In this document: piece by piece, positions 47,306-56,656 of the stretch
How the letters are laid out: every line of letters starts with the position of its first letter
How positions within the stretch are numbered: position 1 is the first letter of the stretch
DNA from: Schauerella fraxinea
GTDB lineage: Bacteria; Pseudomonadota; Gammaproteobacteria; Burkholderiales; Burkholderiaceae_B
Assembly (NCBI GenBank): GCA_030849965.1
Contig: JAVDKL010000002.1
Coordinates: 62,001 to 126,000 of the forward strand
DNA: 64,000 nucleotides
Direction: 5' to 3'
Notes under the pieces: generated by a model
The model's input: only the letters and a program-made list of their open reading frames with translations
Told to the model about the DNA's origin: nothing
Database searches by the model: none
Program-made: the position numbers and the translations under genes

Positions 47306-48535
47306 ATGACGCAGTCAGAATTTTCAATTTCGCCCGAAGTCGAAGCCGATCTCCGCATTGTTCGCCGCGGATGCGACGAGTTGCTCGTCGAATCGGAATT
47401 CGCCAAAAAACTGGCGCAAAGCCGCCAGACGGGCAAGCCCCTGCGCATCAAATTGGGCCTGGATCCCACGGCGCCCGACATCCACCTCGGTCACACCGTG
47501 GTGCTGAACAAGATGCGTCAGTTGCAAGATCTCGGTCATACCGTGATCTTCCTCATCGGCGACTTCACCTCGATGATCGGTGACCCGAGCGGCCGCAATT
47601 CGACCCGCCCGCCGCTTACGCGTGAGCAGATCGCTGAGAACGCCAAAACCTATTACGCGCAGGCTAGCCAAGTGCTCGATCCGGCGCGCACCGAGATCCG
47701 CTACAACTCCGAGTGGTGCGACGAATTGGGTGCCCGCGGCCTGATTCAGCTTGCCTCGCGCTATACCGTGGCGCGCATGATGGAGCGCGACGATTTCACC
47801 AAGCGGTTCAAGGGCGGCGTGCCCATTTCGGTGCACGAGTTTCTTTACCCGCTGCTGCAGGGCTACGACTCAGTGGCGTTGAAGTCGGATCTTGAGCTGG
47901 GTGGCACCGATCAGAAGTTCAATCTTCTGGTGGGTCGCGAGCTGCAGAAAGAGTACGGGCAGGCACCGCAGTGCATTTTGACGATGCCGCTCCTGGTGGG
48001 ATTGGACGGCGTTGAGAAAATGTCCAAGTCCAAGGGTAACTACATTGGTATCTCGGAAGCCCCGGATTCGATGTTCGGCAAGCTGATGTCGATTTCCGAC
48101 ACGCTGATGTGGTCGTACTTCGAATTGCTGTCCTTCCGCAGTCTTGACGATATCGCTGCACTTAAAGCCGAGATCGACGGTGGGCGCAATCCGCGCGATG
48201 CCAAGGTGATGTTGGCGCAGGAAATCATCGCGCGCTTTCATTCGCCAGCGGCGGCTGACGCGGCTTTGGCGACATTCGAGGCGCGCTTTCGCGATGGCGC
48301 GATTCCCGACGACATCCCCGAGGTGACCGTGGCCGGCGCGCCGATCGGCATTTTGAAGCTGCTGCGCGAGGCTGGGTTGGTCGCATCGGGTTCCGAGGCG
48401 CAACGCAATATCGAGCAGGGTGGCGTACGTTTGGACGGTACCAAGATCGAAGACAAATCGTTGCAAATCGACGGTGGCGTCTACGTGCTCCAGGTGGGGA
48501 AACGCAAGTTCGCGCGTGTTACCGTTGTGGGGTGA
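47306..48535 (+). CDS. tyrS: Tyrosyl-tRNA synthetase (TyrZ-type)
   Basis: Class I synthetase of 409 residues. [13 protein letters not shown] near residue 52 is the HIGH region of the TyrRS group carrying an extra N-terminal stretch, and [10 protein letters not shown] near 233 is the KMSKS loop. An S4 RNA-binding domain closes the protein ([17 protein letters not shown] near 373). It is divergent from the M23 peptidase gene over a 259-bp gap in which I saw no riboswitch or T-box. Confidence 0.95.
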   Translation: MTQSEFSISPEVEADLRIVRRGCDELLVESEFAKKLAQSRQTGKPLRIKLGLDPTAPDIHLGHTVVLNKMRQLQDLGHTVIFLIGDFTSMIGDPSGRNSTRPPLTREQIAENAKTYYAQASQVLDPARTEIRYNSEWCDELGARGLIQLASRYTVARMMERDDFTKRFKGGVPISVHEFLYPLLQGYDSVALKSDLELGGTDQKFNLLVGRELQKEYGQAPQCILTMPLLVGLDGVEKMSKSKGNYIGISEAPDSMFGKLMSISDTLMWSYFELLSFRSLDDIAALKAEIDGGRNPRDAKVMLAQEIIARFHSPAAADAALATFEARFRDGAIPDDIPEVTVAGAPIGILKLLREAGLVASGSEAQRNIEQGGVRLDGTKIEDKSLQIDGGVYVLQVGKRKFARVTVVG

Positions 48536-48571
48536 TAGTAGGTAGAAATTTAATTTCTGCAGGAGACCCGC

Positions 48572-49225
48572 ATGCAACTCACGAGCTTGTCTTTCACGGA
48601 TAACGAAGCGATTCCCGAGCGCTATGCGTTCGCAAAGATCGACCCTGATACGCATGTCGTACTGGCGGATAATTACAACCCGCAGTTCTCGTGGGACGAC
48701 GTCCCCGAGGGCACGTTGTCATTCGCGTTGATTTGCCACGACCCGGATGTGCCGAGCAAGCCTGACGACGTCAATGTCGAAGGCCGTACGGTTCCTGCCG
48801 ATCTTCCTCGGATGGATTTCTTCCATTGGGTGCTGGTCGACTTGAACCCGGGCTTACGGGAGATCGACGAGGGTACGTTCTCCAACAGCATCACGCCGCG
48901 CGGTAAAGGTGGCCCGTTGGCGCCGATGGAAGCACGCCAGGGGCTCAACGACTACACCAAATGGTTTGCCGCCGACCGCGATATGAATGGCGAGTACTTC
49001 GGCTATGACGGCCCTTGCCCGCCGTGGAACGACGAAGTGGCGCATCGCTACATCTTCACGCTCTATGCGCTCAATGTGTCGTCGCTCAAGCTCGACGGCT
49101 CGTTTACCGGCGAAGACGCATTGCGGGCGATGCAGGGCAAGGTGCTGGCGCATGCGTCGGTACGTGGCACGTATTCGCTCAACCCCGATCTGGCGCCCAA
49201 GCAAATTGGCGCCACATCCACCTGA
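48572..49225 (+). CDS. YbhB/YbcL-family (PEBP/Raf-kinase-inhibitor-like) protein
   Basis: A 217-residue phosphatidylethanolamine-binding-protein fold without a signal peptide. Ligand-pocket motifs are CHDPDVPSKPDD near residue 52 and MDFFHWVLVDLNP near 78, then the YFGYDGPCPPWNDEVAHRY stretch near 140 with the family GPxPP block. The role of bacterial members is poorly defined. It follows tyrS by 36 bp with an AGGAG site and ends before a strong terminator, so it may share the tyrS message. Confidence 0.9.
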   Translation: MQLTSLSFTDNEAIPERYAFAKIDPDTHVVLADNYNPQFSWDDVPEGTLSFALICHDPDVPSKPDDVNVEGRTVPADLPRMDFFHWVLVDLNPGLREIDEGTFSNSITPRGKGGPLAPMEARQGLNDYTKWFAADRDMNGEYFGYDGPCPPWNDEVAHRYIFTLYALNVSSLKLDGSFTGEDALRAMQGKVLAHASVRGTYSLNPDLAPKQIGATST

Positions 49226-49251
49226 TACCGGTGTCATCCGGCCAGGTTATG

Positions 49252-49284
49252 AAAGCGGCTCATCTCAACATGAGCCGCTTTTTC
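49252..49284 (+). terminator. Terminator after the PEBP-family gene
   Basis: AAAGCGGCTCAT, loop CTCAAC, ATGAGCCGCTTTTTC: a long perfect stem with a T run. Confidence 0.92.
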
Positions 49285-49411
49285 GTCCGGTGCGGCCAAG
49301 CGTAAAAAAGTCGCTAAACAACGACCATGCTTAGGGTTTTACCTGGGATGCCGCAGGCTACCGGGGTAAACTAGATGGCTTCGAATTCAAGTCACCGCTT
49401 CAGGAACCGTC

Positions 49412-50656
49412 ATGTTTGACCGCACCCGCACCATCGATCAGGTGGACCCCGACGTCTGGGCAGCCATCCAGAAAGAAGACGTCCGCCAGGAACAGCACAT
49501 CGAGCTCATCGCTTCGGAAAACTACGCCAGCCCCGCCGTCATGCAGGCGCAGGGCACGCAGTTGACCAACAAATACGCCGAAGGCTATCCGGGCAAGCGG
49601 TACTACGGCGGTTGTGAATACGTCGACGTCATCGAGCAGCTCGCGATCGATCGCCTGAAGGAAATCTTCGGCGCCGAAGCCGCCAACGTGCAGCCGAATT
49701 CGGGCTCGCAGGCCAACCAAGGCGTGTACCAAGCGGTACTGAAGCCCGGCGACACCGTGCTGGGCATGAGCTTGGCCGAAGGTGGTCACCTGACGCATGG
49801 CGCGTCGGTCAACCAGTCCGGCAAGCTCTACAACTTCCTGCAGTACGGTCTGGATGCCGAGGAAGTGCTCGATTACGAGCGCCTGGAGCAACTGGCGCGC
49901 GAGAGCAAGCCGAAGCTTATCGTGGCCGGTGCGTCCGCCTACTCGCTGCACATCGATTTCGAACGCATGGCCCGTATCGCTCGCGAAAACGGTGCCTTGT
50001 TCATGGTCGACATCGCACACTACGCGGGTCTGGTCGCCGGTGGCGCCTATCCCAACCCGGTGCCGCACGCCGATTTCGTTACCTCGACCACGCACAAGTC
50101 GTTGCGCGGCCCGCGCGGTGGCGTGATCATGATGAAGGCCGAGCACGAGAAGATCGTCAATTCGGCCATCTTCCCTGGCATTCAAGGCGGCCCGCTGATG
50201 CACGTCATCGCCGGCAAGGCCGTGGCGTTCAAGGAAGCGTTGGCGCCTGAGTTCAAGGACTACGCCCAGCAAGTCGTCAAGAACGCCAAGGTGCTGGCCG
50301 ATACGTTGGTCGAGCGCGGTTTGCGCATCGTGTCGGGCCGTACCGAAAGCCACGTCATGTTGGTGGATCTGCGTGCCAAGGGCATCACCGGCAAGGAAGC
50401 CGAGGCTGTACTGGGCGCGGCGCACATCACCGTCAACAAGAACGCCATCCCGAACGATCCGGAAAAGCCGTTTGTCACCAGCGGCGTTCGCCTCGGTACG
50501 CCGGCCATGACCACGCGCGGCTTCAAGGAAGCGGAATCGAAAGAAACCGCACACCTGATCGCCGATGTGTTGGACAATCCGCGGGACGAAGCCAATATCG
50601 CCGCCGTTCGCGAGCGCGTCAACGCGCTGACGGCACGTCTGCCGGTCTACGGCTGA
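49412..50656 (+). CDS. glyA: Serine hydroxymethyltransferase
   Basis: PLP enzyme of 414 residues interconverting serine and glycine and supplying methylene-tetrahydrofolate. Motifs are [18 protein letters not shown] near residue 30, YYGGCEYVD near 64, and [12 protein letters not shown] near 228 with the PLP lysine, where serine replaces the more usual threonine after the lysine. It is the first gene of the set glyA-nrdR-ribD-ribE, common in betaproteobacteria, and lies 52 bp before nrdR. I saw no glycine riboswitch in the 127-bp leader. Confidence 0.96.
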   Translation: MFDRTRTIDQVDPDVWAAIQKEDVRQEQHIELIASENYASPAVMQAQGTQLTNKYAEGYPGKRYYGGCEYVDVIEQLAIDRLKEIFGAEAANVQPNSGSQANQGVYQAVLKPGDTVLGMSLAEGGHLTHGASVNQSGKLYNFLQYGLDAEEVLDYERLEQLARESKPKLIVAGASAYSLHIDFERMARIARENGALFMVDIAHYAGLVAGGAYPNPVPHADFVTSTTHKSLRGPRGGVIMMKAEHEKIVNSAIFPGIQGGPLMHVIAGKAVAFKEALAPEFKDYAQQVVKNAKVLADTLVERGLRIVSGRTESHVMLVDLRAKGITGKEAEAVLGAAHITVNKNAIPNDPEKPFVTSGVRLGTPAMTTRGFKEAESKETAHLIADVLDNPRDEANIAAVRERVNALTARLPVYG

Positions 50657-50708
50657 TCGCGGCGCGCGACGGTAGTACGCGGGCGCAGGCGACCAAACGG
50701 GGAAATCC

Positions 50709-51191
50709 ATGAAGTGTCCGTTCTGCGCCCATCCCGACACCCAGGTTATCGATAGCCGGGTGCCGGACGAGGGCGACACGATCCGCCGCCGGCGGCGCTG
50801 CTTGTCCTGTGACAAGCGGTTCACCACCTACGAGCGGATCGAATTGACCATGCCCGCCGTGGTCAAACGCAATGGCAGCCGCAGCGAATACAGCTCGGCC
50901 AAGCTGCGGGGCAGTCTGTCGCTTGCCTTGCGCAAGCGCCCGGTGTCTACCGAGCAAGTCGATAACGCCGTTTTCCGCATCGAAGAGCAACTGCTGACCA
51001 GTGGGCTGCGTGAAGTGCCGTCTGCGCAAGTGGGCGAACTCGTCATGCAGGAACTCAAGCGCCTGGACAAGGTTGCCTACGTGCGGTTTGCGTCGGTTTA
51101 CAAAAGCTTCGAAGACATCGGCGAATTCGTCGACGCCATTCGCGAGATGCAGGGGCCGCGCTTGCCCGGGACGCCGCGCCCGCCGCGCTAA
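50709..51191 (+). CDS. nrdR: Transcriptional repressor NrdR
   Basis: Nucleotide-sensing repressor of ribonucleotide reductase genes. The 160-residue protein has the zinc ribbon with CPFC at residues 3-6 and CLSC near 31-34, and an ATP-cone from about residue 49 ([24 protein letters not shown] split over the domain start). Its predicted targets, two boxes 31 bp apart at the nrdA promoter, are 23 kb away in this window. It lies between glyA and ribD; ribD starts 4 bp after its stop. Confidence 0.97.
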   Translation: MKCPFCAHPDTQVIDSRVPDEGDTIRRRRRCLSCDKRFTTYERIELTMPAVVKRNGSRSEYSSAKLRGSLSLALRKRPVSTEQVDNAVFRIEEQLLTSGLREVPSAQVGELVMQELKRLDKVAYVRFASVYKSFEDIGEFVDAIREMQGPRLPGTPRPPR

Positions 51192-51195
51192 GACC

Positions 51196-52353
51196 ATGTC
51201 AGCGTCCTCATCGATTACCGATCACGACGTGCGCTGGATGCAGCGCGCGCTCGCGTTGGCCGAGGGCGTGCTTTTCTCCACGTCTCCCAATCCTCGCGTT
51301 GGTTGCGTGATCGTGCGTGGCGACCATGTGCTGGGCGAAGGCGCCACGCAACCACCGGGATCGGCCCATGCCGAAGTGATGGCGTTGCGGGATGCTGCGG
51401 CGCGCGGTCACGATGTGGCGGGTGCCACCGTGTATGTGACGTTGGAGCCGTGCAGCCATTTTGGCCGTACCCCGCCGTGCGTCGACGCACTGCTTGCCGC
51501 ACGGCCGGCGCGTGTGGTCATCGCGATGGGCGATCCCAATCCCCTGGTCAATGGCGTAGGCGTGCGCAAGTTGCGCGATGCCGGCATCGCGGTGGCCACA
51601 GGTGTAGAGATTGAGGCCGCCTTGTCGCTCAACGCCGGTTTCATCGCGCGCATGGTGCGCGGCACACCGTGGGCGTGGCTCAAAATGGCGGCGTCTCTGG
51701 ACGGCCGTAGCGCCCTGCATAACGGCATGTCGCAATGGATCACCGGGCCACAAGCGCGCGCCGATGGCCATCACTGGCGGGCTCGCAGCGATGTGGTGCT
51801 CACCGGCATGGGCACGGTATTGAAGGACGATCCGCAATTGAATGTGCGCGGCGTCTCAACGCCACGGGCACCGCGTAAAGCTGTGGTTGATGGCCGCTTC
51901 GAGATCTCTGAAACGGCGCGCTTGTTCGATGATGGCGAAACGTGGATATTTACTGCACGCGACGACGCGGCCAAGGCCCAGCGCCTGGCGGCGCGCGGTG
52001 CGCGCGTGATTGTGCTGCCGATGGCGGATCGACCGGATCGTGTGGATCTGGCGGCGATGATGCGTTGGATGGGAGAGCAGGACGTCAATGAAGTGCATGT
52101 GGAGGCGGGCGCCGGCTTGGGAGGCGCATTGCTCTCGGCTGGATGTATCGACGAACTGCTGGTGTATCTGGCGCCCATGTTGCTGGGGGATGCCGCCGGT
52201 ATCGTCAAGATGCCGCTGTTGGAACATCTGGATGGTGCGCAACGGTTTGCGTTCATCGACACGCAATTCGTTGGCCCCGACGTGCGGTTGCGTGCGAGGC
52301 GCGACGGGGCGTGGCAGGCGCTGCTTGCGCGCGTGCGTGGTGAGGCCCGTTAG
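51196..52353 (+). CDS. ribD: Bifunctional riboflavin biosynthesis deaminase/reductase RibD
   Basis: Carries out the deamination and side-chain reduction steps of riboflavin synthesis. The 385-residue product has an N-terminal deaminase domain with the zinc motif SAHAEVMAL near residue 55 and EPCSHFGRTPPC near 85, and a C-terminal reductase domain beginning WLKMAASLDGRSAL near 160. I chose the ATG at 51196 just after nrdR; an upstream frame inside nrdR is a shadow. An 80-bp gap precedes ribE. Confidence 0.95.
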   Translation: MSASSSITDHDVRWMQRALALAEGVLFSTSPNPRVGCVIVRGDHVLGEGATQPPGSAHAEVMALRDAAARGHDVAGATVYVTLEPCSHFGRTPPCVDALLAARPARVVIAMGDPNPLVNGVGVRKLRDAGIAVATGVEIEAALSLNAGFIARMVRGTPWAWLKMAASLDGRSALHNGMSQWITGPQARADGHHWRARSDVVLTGMGTVLKDDPQLNVRGVSTPRAPRKAVVDGRFEISETARLFDDGETWIFTARDDAAKAQRLAARGARVIVLPMADRPDRVDLAAMMRWMGEQDVNEVHVEAGAGLGGALLSAGCIDELLVYLAPMLLGDAAGIVKMPLLEHLDGAQRFAFIDTQFVGPDVRLRARRDGAWQALLARVRGEAR

Positions 52354-52433
52354 AATCGCGGGAGGCTGGAACGCCGTCAGCCTGAGTGCGGCAGATAATT
52401 GATCGGCGGCGCGAGACAGCCGTTGGAGAGCAC

Positions 52434-53084
52434 ATGTTTACTGGAATCGTGGCGGCGGTGGGCCGCATTGTGACGACCGAACCCTTGTTGGCTGGCGACG
52501 AAGACGCCGGGCTGCGCTTGCGTATCGACGCGGGTGGCCTGGCGCTATCGGACGTGGCCATTGGCGACTCGATTGCCGTGCAGGGCGCGTGCATGACGGT
52601 CGTGGTGCTGGAAGAAGGGCACTTCGAAGTCGATGTGTCGCGTGAGAGCTTGAACCTCACCGTGGGCCTCTCGGCACCCGGCGAAGTGAATCTCGAGAAG
52701 TCGCTGCGCATGGGCGATCCGCTCGGCGGTCACCTCGTGTCCGGCCACGTGGACGGCATGGGCGACGTGCTGCGCTTCGACGCCGTGGGCGAGTCGCGCG
52801 AATTGGTGATCCGGGTGCCGGAATCGCTCGCGAAGTTCCTGGCGTACAAAGGTTCGGTAACGGTGAACGGTATCAGCCTCACGGTCAATCGGGTTGAAGA
52901 CACGCCCGACGGCTGTGAGATCAGCATCAACATCATTCCGCATACACAAGAGGTCACCACGTTGCGCCACGTGCGCCCTGGCGACCGGGTCAACCTGGAG
53001 ATCGATACGATCGCCCGGTATGTGGAACGCATGATGAGTGCGGGCGCGGCCGACGGCGATTCCCGTTCGGTGGCGTGGCTCTGA
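52434..53084 (+). CDS. ribE: Riboflavin synthase alpha subunit
   Basis: Dismutates two lumazine molecules into riboflavin. The 216-residue protein starts MFTGIVAAVGRI and has two lumazine-binding repeats (about residues 1-95 and 96-195), with SLNLTVGLSAPGEVNLEKSLR near 63 and GHLVSGHVDGMGDV near 97. GGAGAG lies before the ATG at 52434. No FMN riboswitch is visible in the 80 bp before it. Named ribE in the E. coli ribC/ribE sense for riboflavin synthase; ribBA and lumazine synthase genes are not in the window. Confidence 0.95.
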   Translation: MFTGIVAAVGRIVTTEPLLAGDEDAGLRLRIDAGGLALSDVAIGDSIAVQGACMTVVVLEEGHFEVDVSRESLNLTVGLSAPGEVNLEKSLRMGDPLGGHLVSGHVDGMGDVLRFDAVGESRELVIRVPESLAKFLAYKGSVTVNGISLTVNRVEDTPDGCEISINIIPHTQEVTTLRHVRPGDRVNLEIDTIARYVERMMSAGAADGDSRSVAWL

Positions 53085-53139
53085 CGGCGGCTTCTTTATT
53101 TGCGAACGCTGACCGCGATTCGCGTCCAATGGTAGGGCG

Positions 53140-53169
53140 CTGACGGACTTTCCCGCAATCTGCTAGAAT
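53140..53169 (+). promoter_or_regulatory. Possible promoter of the tRNA-Ser gene
   Basis: CTGACG (53140-53145) and TAGAAT (53164-53169) are separated by 18 bp. The mature tRNA starts about 110 bp downstream, so a leader would have to be removed. Confidence 0.4.
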
Positions 53170-53288
53170 CGCGGGCTGATGTTTTGATGGACAGGTTCTC
53201 ACGAGCCGCGGCAGTGCCGCAATGTCTGGCAAGGCATCGACCGATCAAAGCGGTACGACGAGGTTGTCGTAGGCGCGATCAAAGATCA

Positions 53289-53378
53289 GGACAGGTGGCC
53301 GAGCGGTTGAAGGCGCACGCCTGGAAAGCGTGTATACGTGCAAACGTATCGGGGGTTCGAATCCCCCTCTGTCCGCCA
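53289..53378 (+). tRNA. tRNA-Ser (anticodon GGA)
   Basis: The acceptor GGACAGG pairs with TCTGTCC, the discriminator is G, and CCA is encoded. The anticodon stem CACGC/GCGTG encloses CTGGAAA with GGA at 53323-53325, reading UCC and UCU. A long variable arm with a GTATACG-type stem marks a serine tRNA. The T loop GTTCGAATC closes with a GGGGG/CCCCC stem. Confidence 0.97.
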
Positions 53379-53411
53379 AGAATAGTGGTGGTGTTGCCTT
53401 GCAATGCCTCG

Positions 53412-53447
53412 AAACCCGCATCAGCGCAAGCTGTGCGGGTTTTTTTA
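53412..53447 (+). terminator. Terminator after tRNA-Ser
   Basis: AAACCCGCA with inner AGC, loop GCAA, GCT then TGCGGGTTTTTTT forms a stable hairpin with seven T residues. Confidence 0.9.
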
Positions 53448-53539
53448 ATGTCCGTGCTTCCTAATACCCGTGCGTCCTCACGTCATGCTTCCGCGTGTTG
53501 AGTATTCACCCTCATTGCTTCCGGTTGCGGCCAGCGATC

Positions 53540-54496
53540 CTACCCCCGCCCAAGCCTCGGCATGACCCGAACATAAAACAACTGACTCACCAGTTCCACC
53601 AGCGTTTGCGTCACGATCACCACCGGCAAGATCGGCATCGCGCCGGGAACGGCCAAGGCGAGTGGCAGTACCACCAGCGAGTTGCGGGTGCCGGAACTGA
53701 ACGCCACGGCGCGTGCTGCAGGGCTCTGAAGGTTGAAGCGGCGCGCAACACACCAGCCGAGCGCGGGTGCCAGCAAGGCGAACGCAACGTAGATCGGAAT
53801 CACGCGCAGCGCGATGTCGATCGCCGATCCGATTTGCGGCATCACCGCCGCGATCACGATAAACAGCACCAGTGCCGTCGCGGGAACCGGCAATAGGCCG
53901 AGCCCGTTCGCGATGCGCGTTCCAAGCGGGCGTCTACCGGCCCAATATTGGGTAAGCGCGGCCAGGATCAGCGGCAGCGCGATCAGCCAGACGAAGGCAT
54001 GGATGAAGGGGCCGGGCGCGACGAGACCTGCGGCATCTGCGCCGAGGAACAGTCTCAGATACGCAGGCAGGAGCAGCATCTGAACGATCAGCAGGCTGGG
54101 CGTGGCGGCAAGCAGCAGTCGCGCGTCGGCGCGCCCGAGATGGGCGAACGTGACGACGTAGTCGATGCAGGGGGTCAAGAGCACGAACAGCACGCCCAGG
54201 CGGATCATGGGATCGTGCGGCACCATCTGCAGCAAGGCCGCCACCAGCGCCGGAATCACAACGAAGTTGGCGATGAGCAAGGCGCTCAAGAAGCGCATGT
54301 TGCCTAGCGCGTGACGAAGCTGGGCCATCGGCACTTGCAGAAACGTCACATACAACATCAAGGCGAGTGCCGGGTTGATGAACCCTTCCAGTCGGCTTGT
54401 GCCGGGCACAAACCAGGCAAATGCCGCCGCTGCGATGATCGCGCAAAAATAGATGGCGATCTGGCGGTGATCCAGAAGGTCTCGGGCTCGTTCCAT
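53540..54496 (-). CDS. Bile acid:sodium symporter (BASS)/arsenite-permease-like transporter
   Basis: Integral membrane protein of 318 residues with nine to ten hydrophobic helices. The conserved stretches LTPCIDYVVTFAHLG near residue 108 and FSSGTRNSLVVLPLALA near 262 place it in the BART/BASS superfamily, near proteins labelled arsenic resistance. No ars genes surround it, so an arsenite role is not supported; a sodium-coupled organic acid carrier is equally possible. I chose the ATG at 54496; a TTG just before it is in frame. It is a single gene between tRNA-Ser and a methyltransferase. Confidence 0.78.
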   Translation of the reverse strand: MERARDLLDHRQIAIYFCAIIAAAAFAWFVPGTSRLEGFINPALALMLYVTFLQVPMAQLRHALGNMRFLSALLIANFVVIPALVAALLQMVPHDPMIRLGVLFVLLTPCIDYVVTFAHLGRADARLLLAATPSLLIVQMLLLPAYLRLFLGADAAGLVAPGPFIHAFVWLIALPLILAALTQYWAGRRPLGTRIANGLGLLPVPATALVLFIVIAAVMPQIGSAIDIALRVIPIYVAFALLAPALGWCVARRFNLQSPAARAVAFSSGTRNSLVVLPLALAVPGAMPILPVVIVTQTLVELVSQLFYVRVMPRLGRG

Positions 54497-54543
54497 CAAT
54501 GTTCCGGTTGGGGTGTGGTCGCCTGGGCATTGTAGGGCGACCC

Positions 54544-55836
54544 TTAAGCCATCCGGCGCACCGCATTCATCATGCGCCGTAATGGCGCCGTTATTTTCCA
54601 GCTGGTCGACATTTGCATGGCAAGCACCGTTGCGTTGAGCCGGTGAACGTCGTCGTTGAGGCGTTGACGTTCGTCACTCAAGCGTTGACGCTCATCGCTC
54701 AGGCGTTGACGTTCCTCATGGGCGGCGGCCAAGGCTGCGGCCTGCCCGTGTTGATCGCCAAGCTGCTGCGCCAGGGCCTGGTTGATATCTTCGAGACGTT
54801 GCGCCGAGCGCGCCGCGATGTCGCGCAATTGTTCGAGGGTGCTGTCGAGCGCTGACGGAAGGGGTGGGAGGGGAGCCTGCGCCGCTACGGGGGCCGGCTC
54901 GACTTGTGGTGGAGGCACGTCGGGCTGCGCAGCCTTCTGTCGCGCGGTGGCGCCTTGCGTGGAGGTCTCTGCCGCTTCATCCAGGATGCGATGCAGCAGC
55001 TCGTTGCGAAGCGTCTCGTAATCGGCGGGACGCAAGGCAGCAGGATCGGTGGCCACGCGAAGATGCGCGAAAAAGTCGACGCCGGGAGAGTCGGACATTT
55101 CCACGATTTCGAAATCGATCAACCCAAGATAGGCACAGTCGCGCACCAGGAGCTCGAACGAAGACGGCGTGAAGACGGAGCAGTGGGCATCCTCGTACTC
55201 GCGGTCGTTGGAGGCGGCGTTGGCTTCCCATTCTTTGAAATGACGCTCGAAGGTCATTGCCGGTGTGACTGCGGTGGGCGGCGCGCCACGAAAGAAGCTG
55301 CCGTACGGTACGCCGTGATGGTCGTAACTCGCGCGGACCCATTTCTCGTCGAAGTTCTGGGTGAGGGTGGGTTGATTGCGGTCGGCGAAATACGCTTCGA
55401 GCCATGCAGAGAGGGGCGTCGCGGACCGGAAGTAGTCGTAGCATGCGCGGCGGTCGGGTATGGCCATCGACAACATGCCGCCCGGCTTGAGTACTTTGGC
55501 ACACCCCTGGAGAAATCGGATGGGGTTGGGTAGGTGCTCGAAATTGTGCGACGACACCAGGTAGTCAAATTGCCCCAACTTGCCGTGTTGTTCGACAACC
55601 TTGTCGATGTGCGTGGAGGACCCCAGTAAGTCGACGTCTTCCAGCAACTCGCATTGCTCATCGGATATGCCGACATTCTCTTTAGCCATTTTTTTCAATG
55701 TGGCCAAATCGAACACGTCCATCACCAGACAGTTATAGCCGTCACGCTTGGGCGTCAGCGGCGAATGGAAAGGTCCAATCTCGATGCCTTGTTTCTCTTT
55801 CGTGATGTACTTCAGAATGACGTCGCGACGATCCAT
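54544..55836 (-). CDS. Class I SAM-dependent methyltransferase with a C-terminal coiled coil
   Basis: A 430-residue protein. The N-terminal 240 residues form a methyltransferase: GIEIGPFHSP near residue 18 is the SAM loop, DYLVSSHNFEHLPNPIRFL near 91 the post-II region, and LKPGGMLSMAIPDRR near 119 the motif III area. An alanine/proline linker (about 295-325) leads to a coiled coil with nearly exact heptads ERQRLSD-ERQRLSD-ERQRLND near 380-400. The end is STSWKITAPLRRMMNAVRR, a terminus typical of surface-polysaccharide glycosyltransferases and methyltransferases. The ATG at 55836 has GGGAG upstream. It probably acts in glycan synthesis, but there is no polysaccharide cluster beside it. Confidence 0.8.
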   Translation of the reverse strand: MDRRDVILKYITKEKQGIEIGPFHSPLTPKRDGYNCLVMDVFDLATLKKMAKENVGISDEQCELLEDVDLLGSSTHIDKVVEQHGKLGQFDYLVSSHNFEHLPNPIRFLQGCAKVLKPGGMLSMAIPDRRACYDYFRSATPLSAWLEAYFADRNQPTLTQNFDEKWVRASYDHHGVPYGSFFRGAPPTAVTPAMTFERHFKEWEANAASNDREYEDAHCSVFTPSSFELLVRDCAYLGLIDFEIVEMSDSPGVDFFAHLRVATDPAALRPADYETLRNELLHRILDEAAETSTQGATARQKAAQPDVPPPQVEPAPVAAQAPLPPLPSALDSTLEQLRDIAARSAQRLEDINQALAQQLGDQHGQAAALAAAHEERQRLSDERQRLSDERQRLNDDVHRLNATVLAMQMSTSWKITAPLRRMMNAVRRMA

Positions 55837-56467
55837 GCAACTCTCCCGCAATCGATGAAAGTACTCACGCTTACCGGGCCGAAGATTATGGTTTTGTTAT
55901 GGCGGGCGGTTTGTTGCGCTTGATCGGTCACTGCAATCATGCACTGTAAAGGAGTCGGCAGCGCGACGCCAGACTTCAACAAGGTCCTGTCTACCGTGGC
56001 CATCTTTTGGAGGGCGCTGTATGGCGCACAGATGCCGATTCAGGCGAGCTCGGGGGATGAAAGCCGCTCGGGCTGCATGCTGCAGTCGACGTGATTTTGA
56101 CCTATCGGACGACCGGCTTCCAACAGACTGACCGCTATCGCCCGCGGAAACTATTCCGCCCAGCATCATGGCCGAACTTCAAGAAAAGTGACGCTGCCGC
56201 TTAGACCGAAGGCCGGGATGGCAGTGAGGGCGCATTGCGTGCCTCAGGGATATCCGATCCCTAATGCCGCAAGTAACGGCCAAATGACAACAAGCCTGCC
56301 CTGCGATATTCAGGAGAGGCTTGTGCTTACGGGGTGTCGCATTGGACGATCGATGGCGAGTTGCAGTGTCGACTTGCAGGTTTGGCTTGCGACGTCGGCT
56401 CAAATGGCCGCCCAAATTGCCGCTCGCGAGGCCGCTCCCGGTGGGCGTTCAAGACTGTCGCGCAGAA
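55837..56467. other. Intergenic stretch without a recognisable gene
   Basis: About 630 bp between the methyltransferase start and a 14-bp tandem repeat. Short frames on both strands (about 80-97 codons) have no ribosome site and no recognisable protein. A small dyad AGGGAT/ATCCCT occurs near 56250. GCC-rich diverged repeat units seem to begin near 56400 and lead into the next array. It may be decayed sequence or hold the methyltransferase promoter near 55890. Confidence 0.5.
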
Positions 56468-56576
56468 TAGCCGCCCAATAATAATCGGTCAGTTCTAGTC
56501 GCCCAACAGCCGGCCATCAACAACCGCCCATTTACAGCCGCTCATTTACAGCCGCTTGTTAACAGCCTCAAAATAA
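56468..56576. repeat. Degenerate 14-bp tandem repeat, about eight units
   Basis: Contiguous 14-bp units such as TAGCCGCCCAATAA, CAACCGCCCATTTA, CAGCCGCTCATTTA and CAGCCGCTTGTTAA (one unit is 11 bp). The GCCGC core and an A/T-rich TTA/TAA end are kept. The array lies 80 bp beyond the 3' end of the second histone-like gene. No spacers and no coding role are seen. Confidence 0.75.
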
Positions 56577-56656
56577 TGATTGCTCAAAATGACAAAGCGA
56601 TGGCGCGGCGGCGCAGGGACTGGATCCCCGACGCCGCTGCGCATCGCGCACCGCCT

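Noticed and set aside
49285-49411. Glycine riboswitch before glyA
   Set aside because: No tandem aptamer-like conserved blocks could be seen in the 127-bp leader.
52354-52433. FMN riboswitch before ribE
   Set aside because: The gap is only 80 bp and shows none of the conserved RFN-element segments.
53540-54496. Arsenite efflux pump of an ars operon
   Set aside because: No arsR, arsC or other ars gene is adjacent; only membership of the wider BASS/BART group is supported.
56188-56481. A 97-codon plus-strand frame in the intergenic region
   Set aside because: No ribosome site, no recognisable domain, and its end runs into the GCC-rich repeat area.
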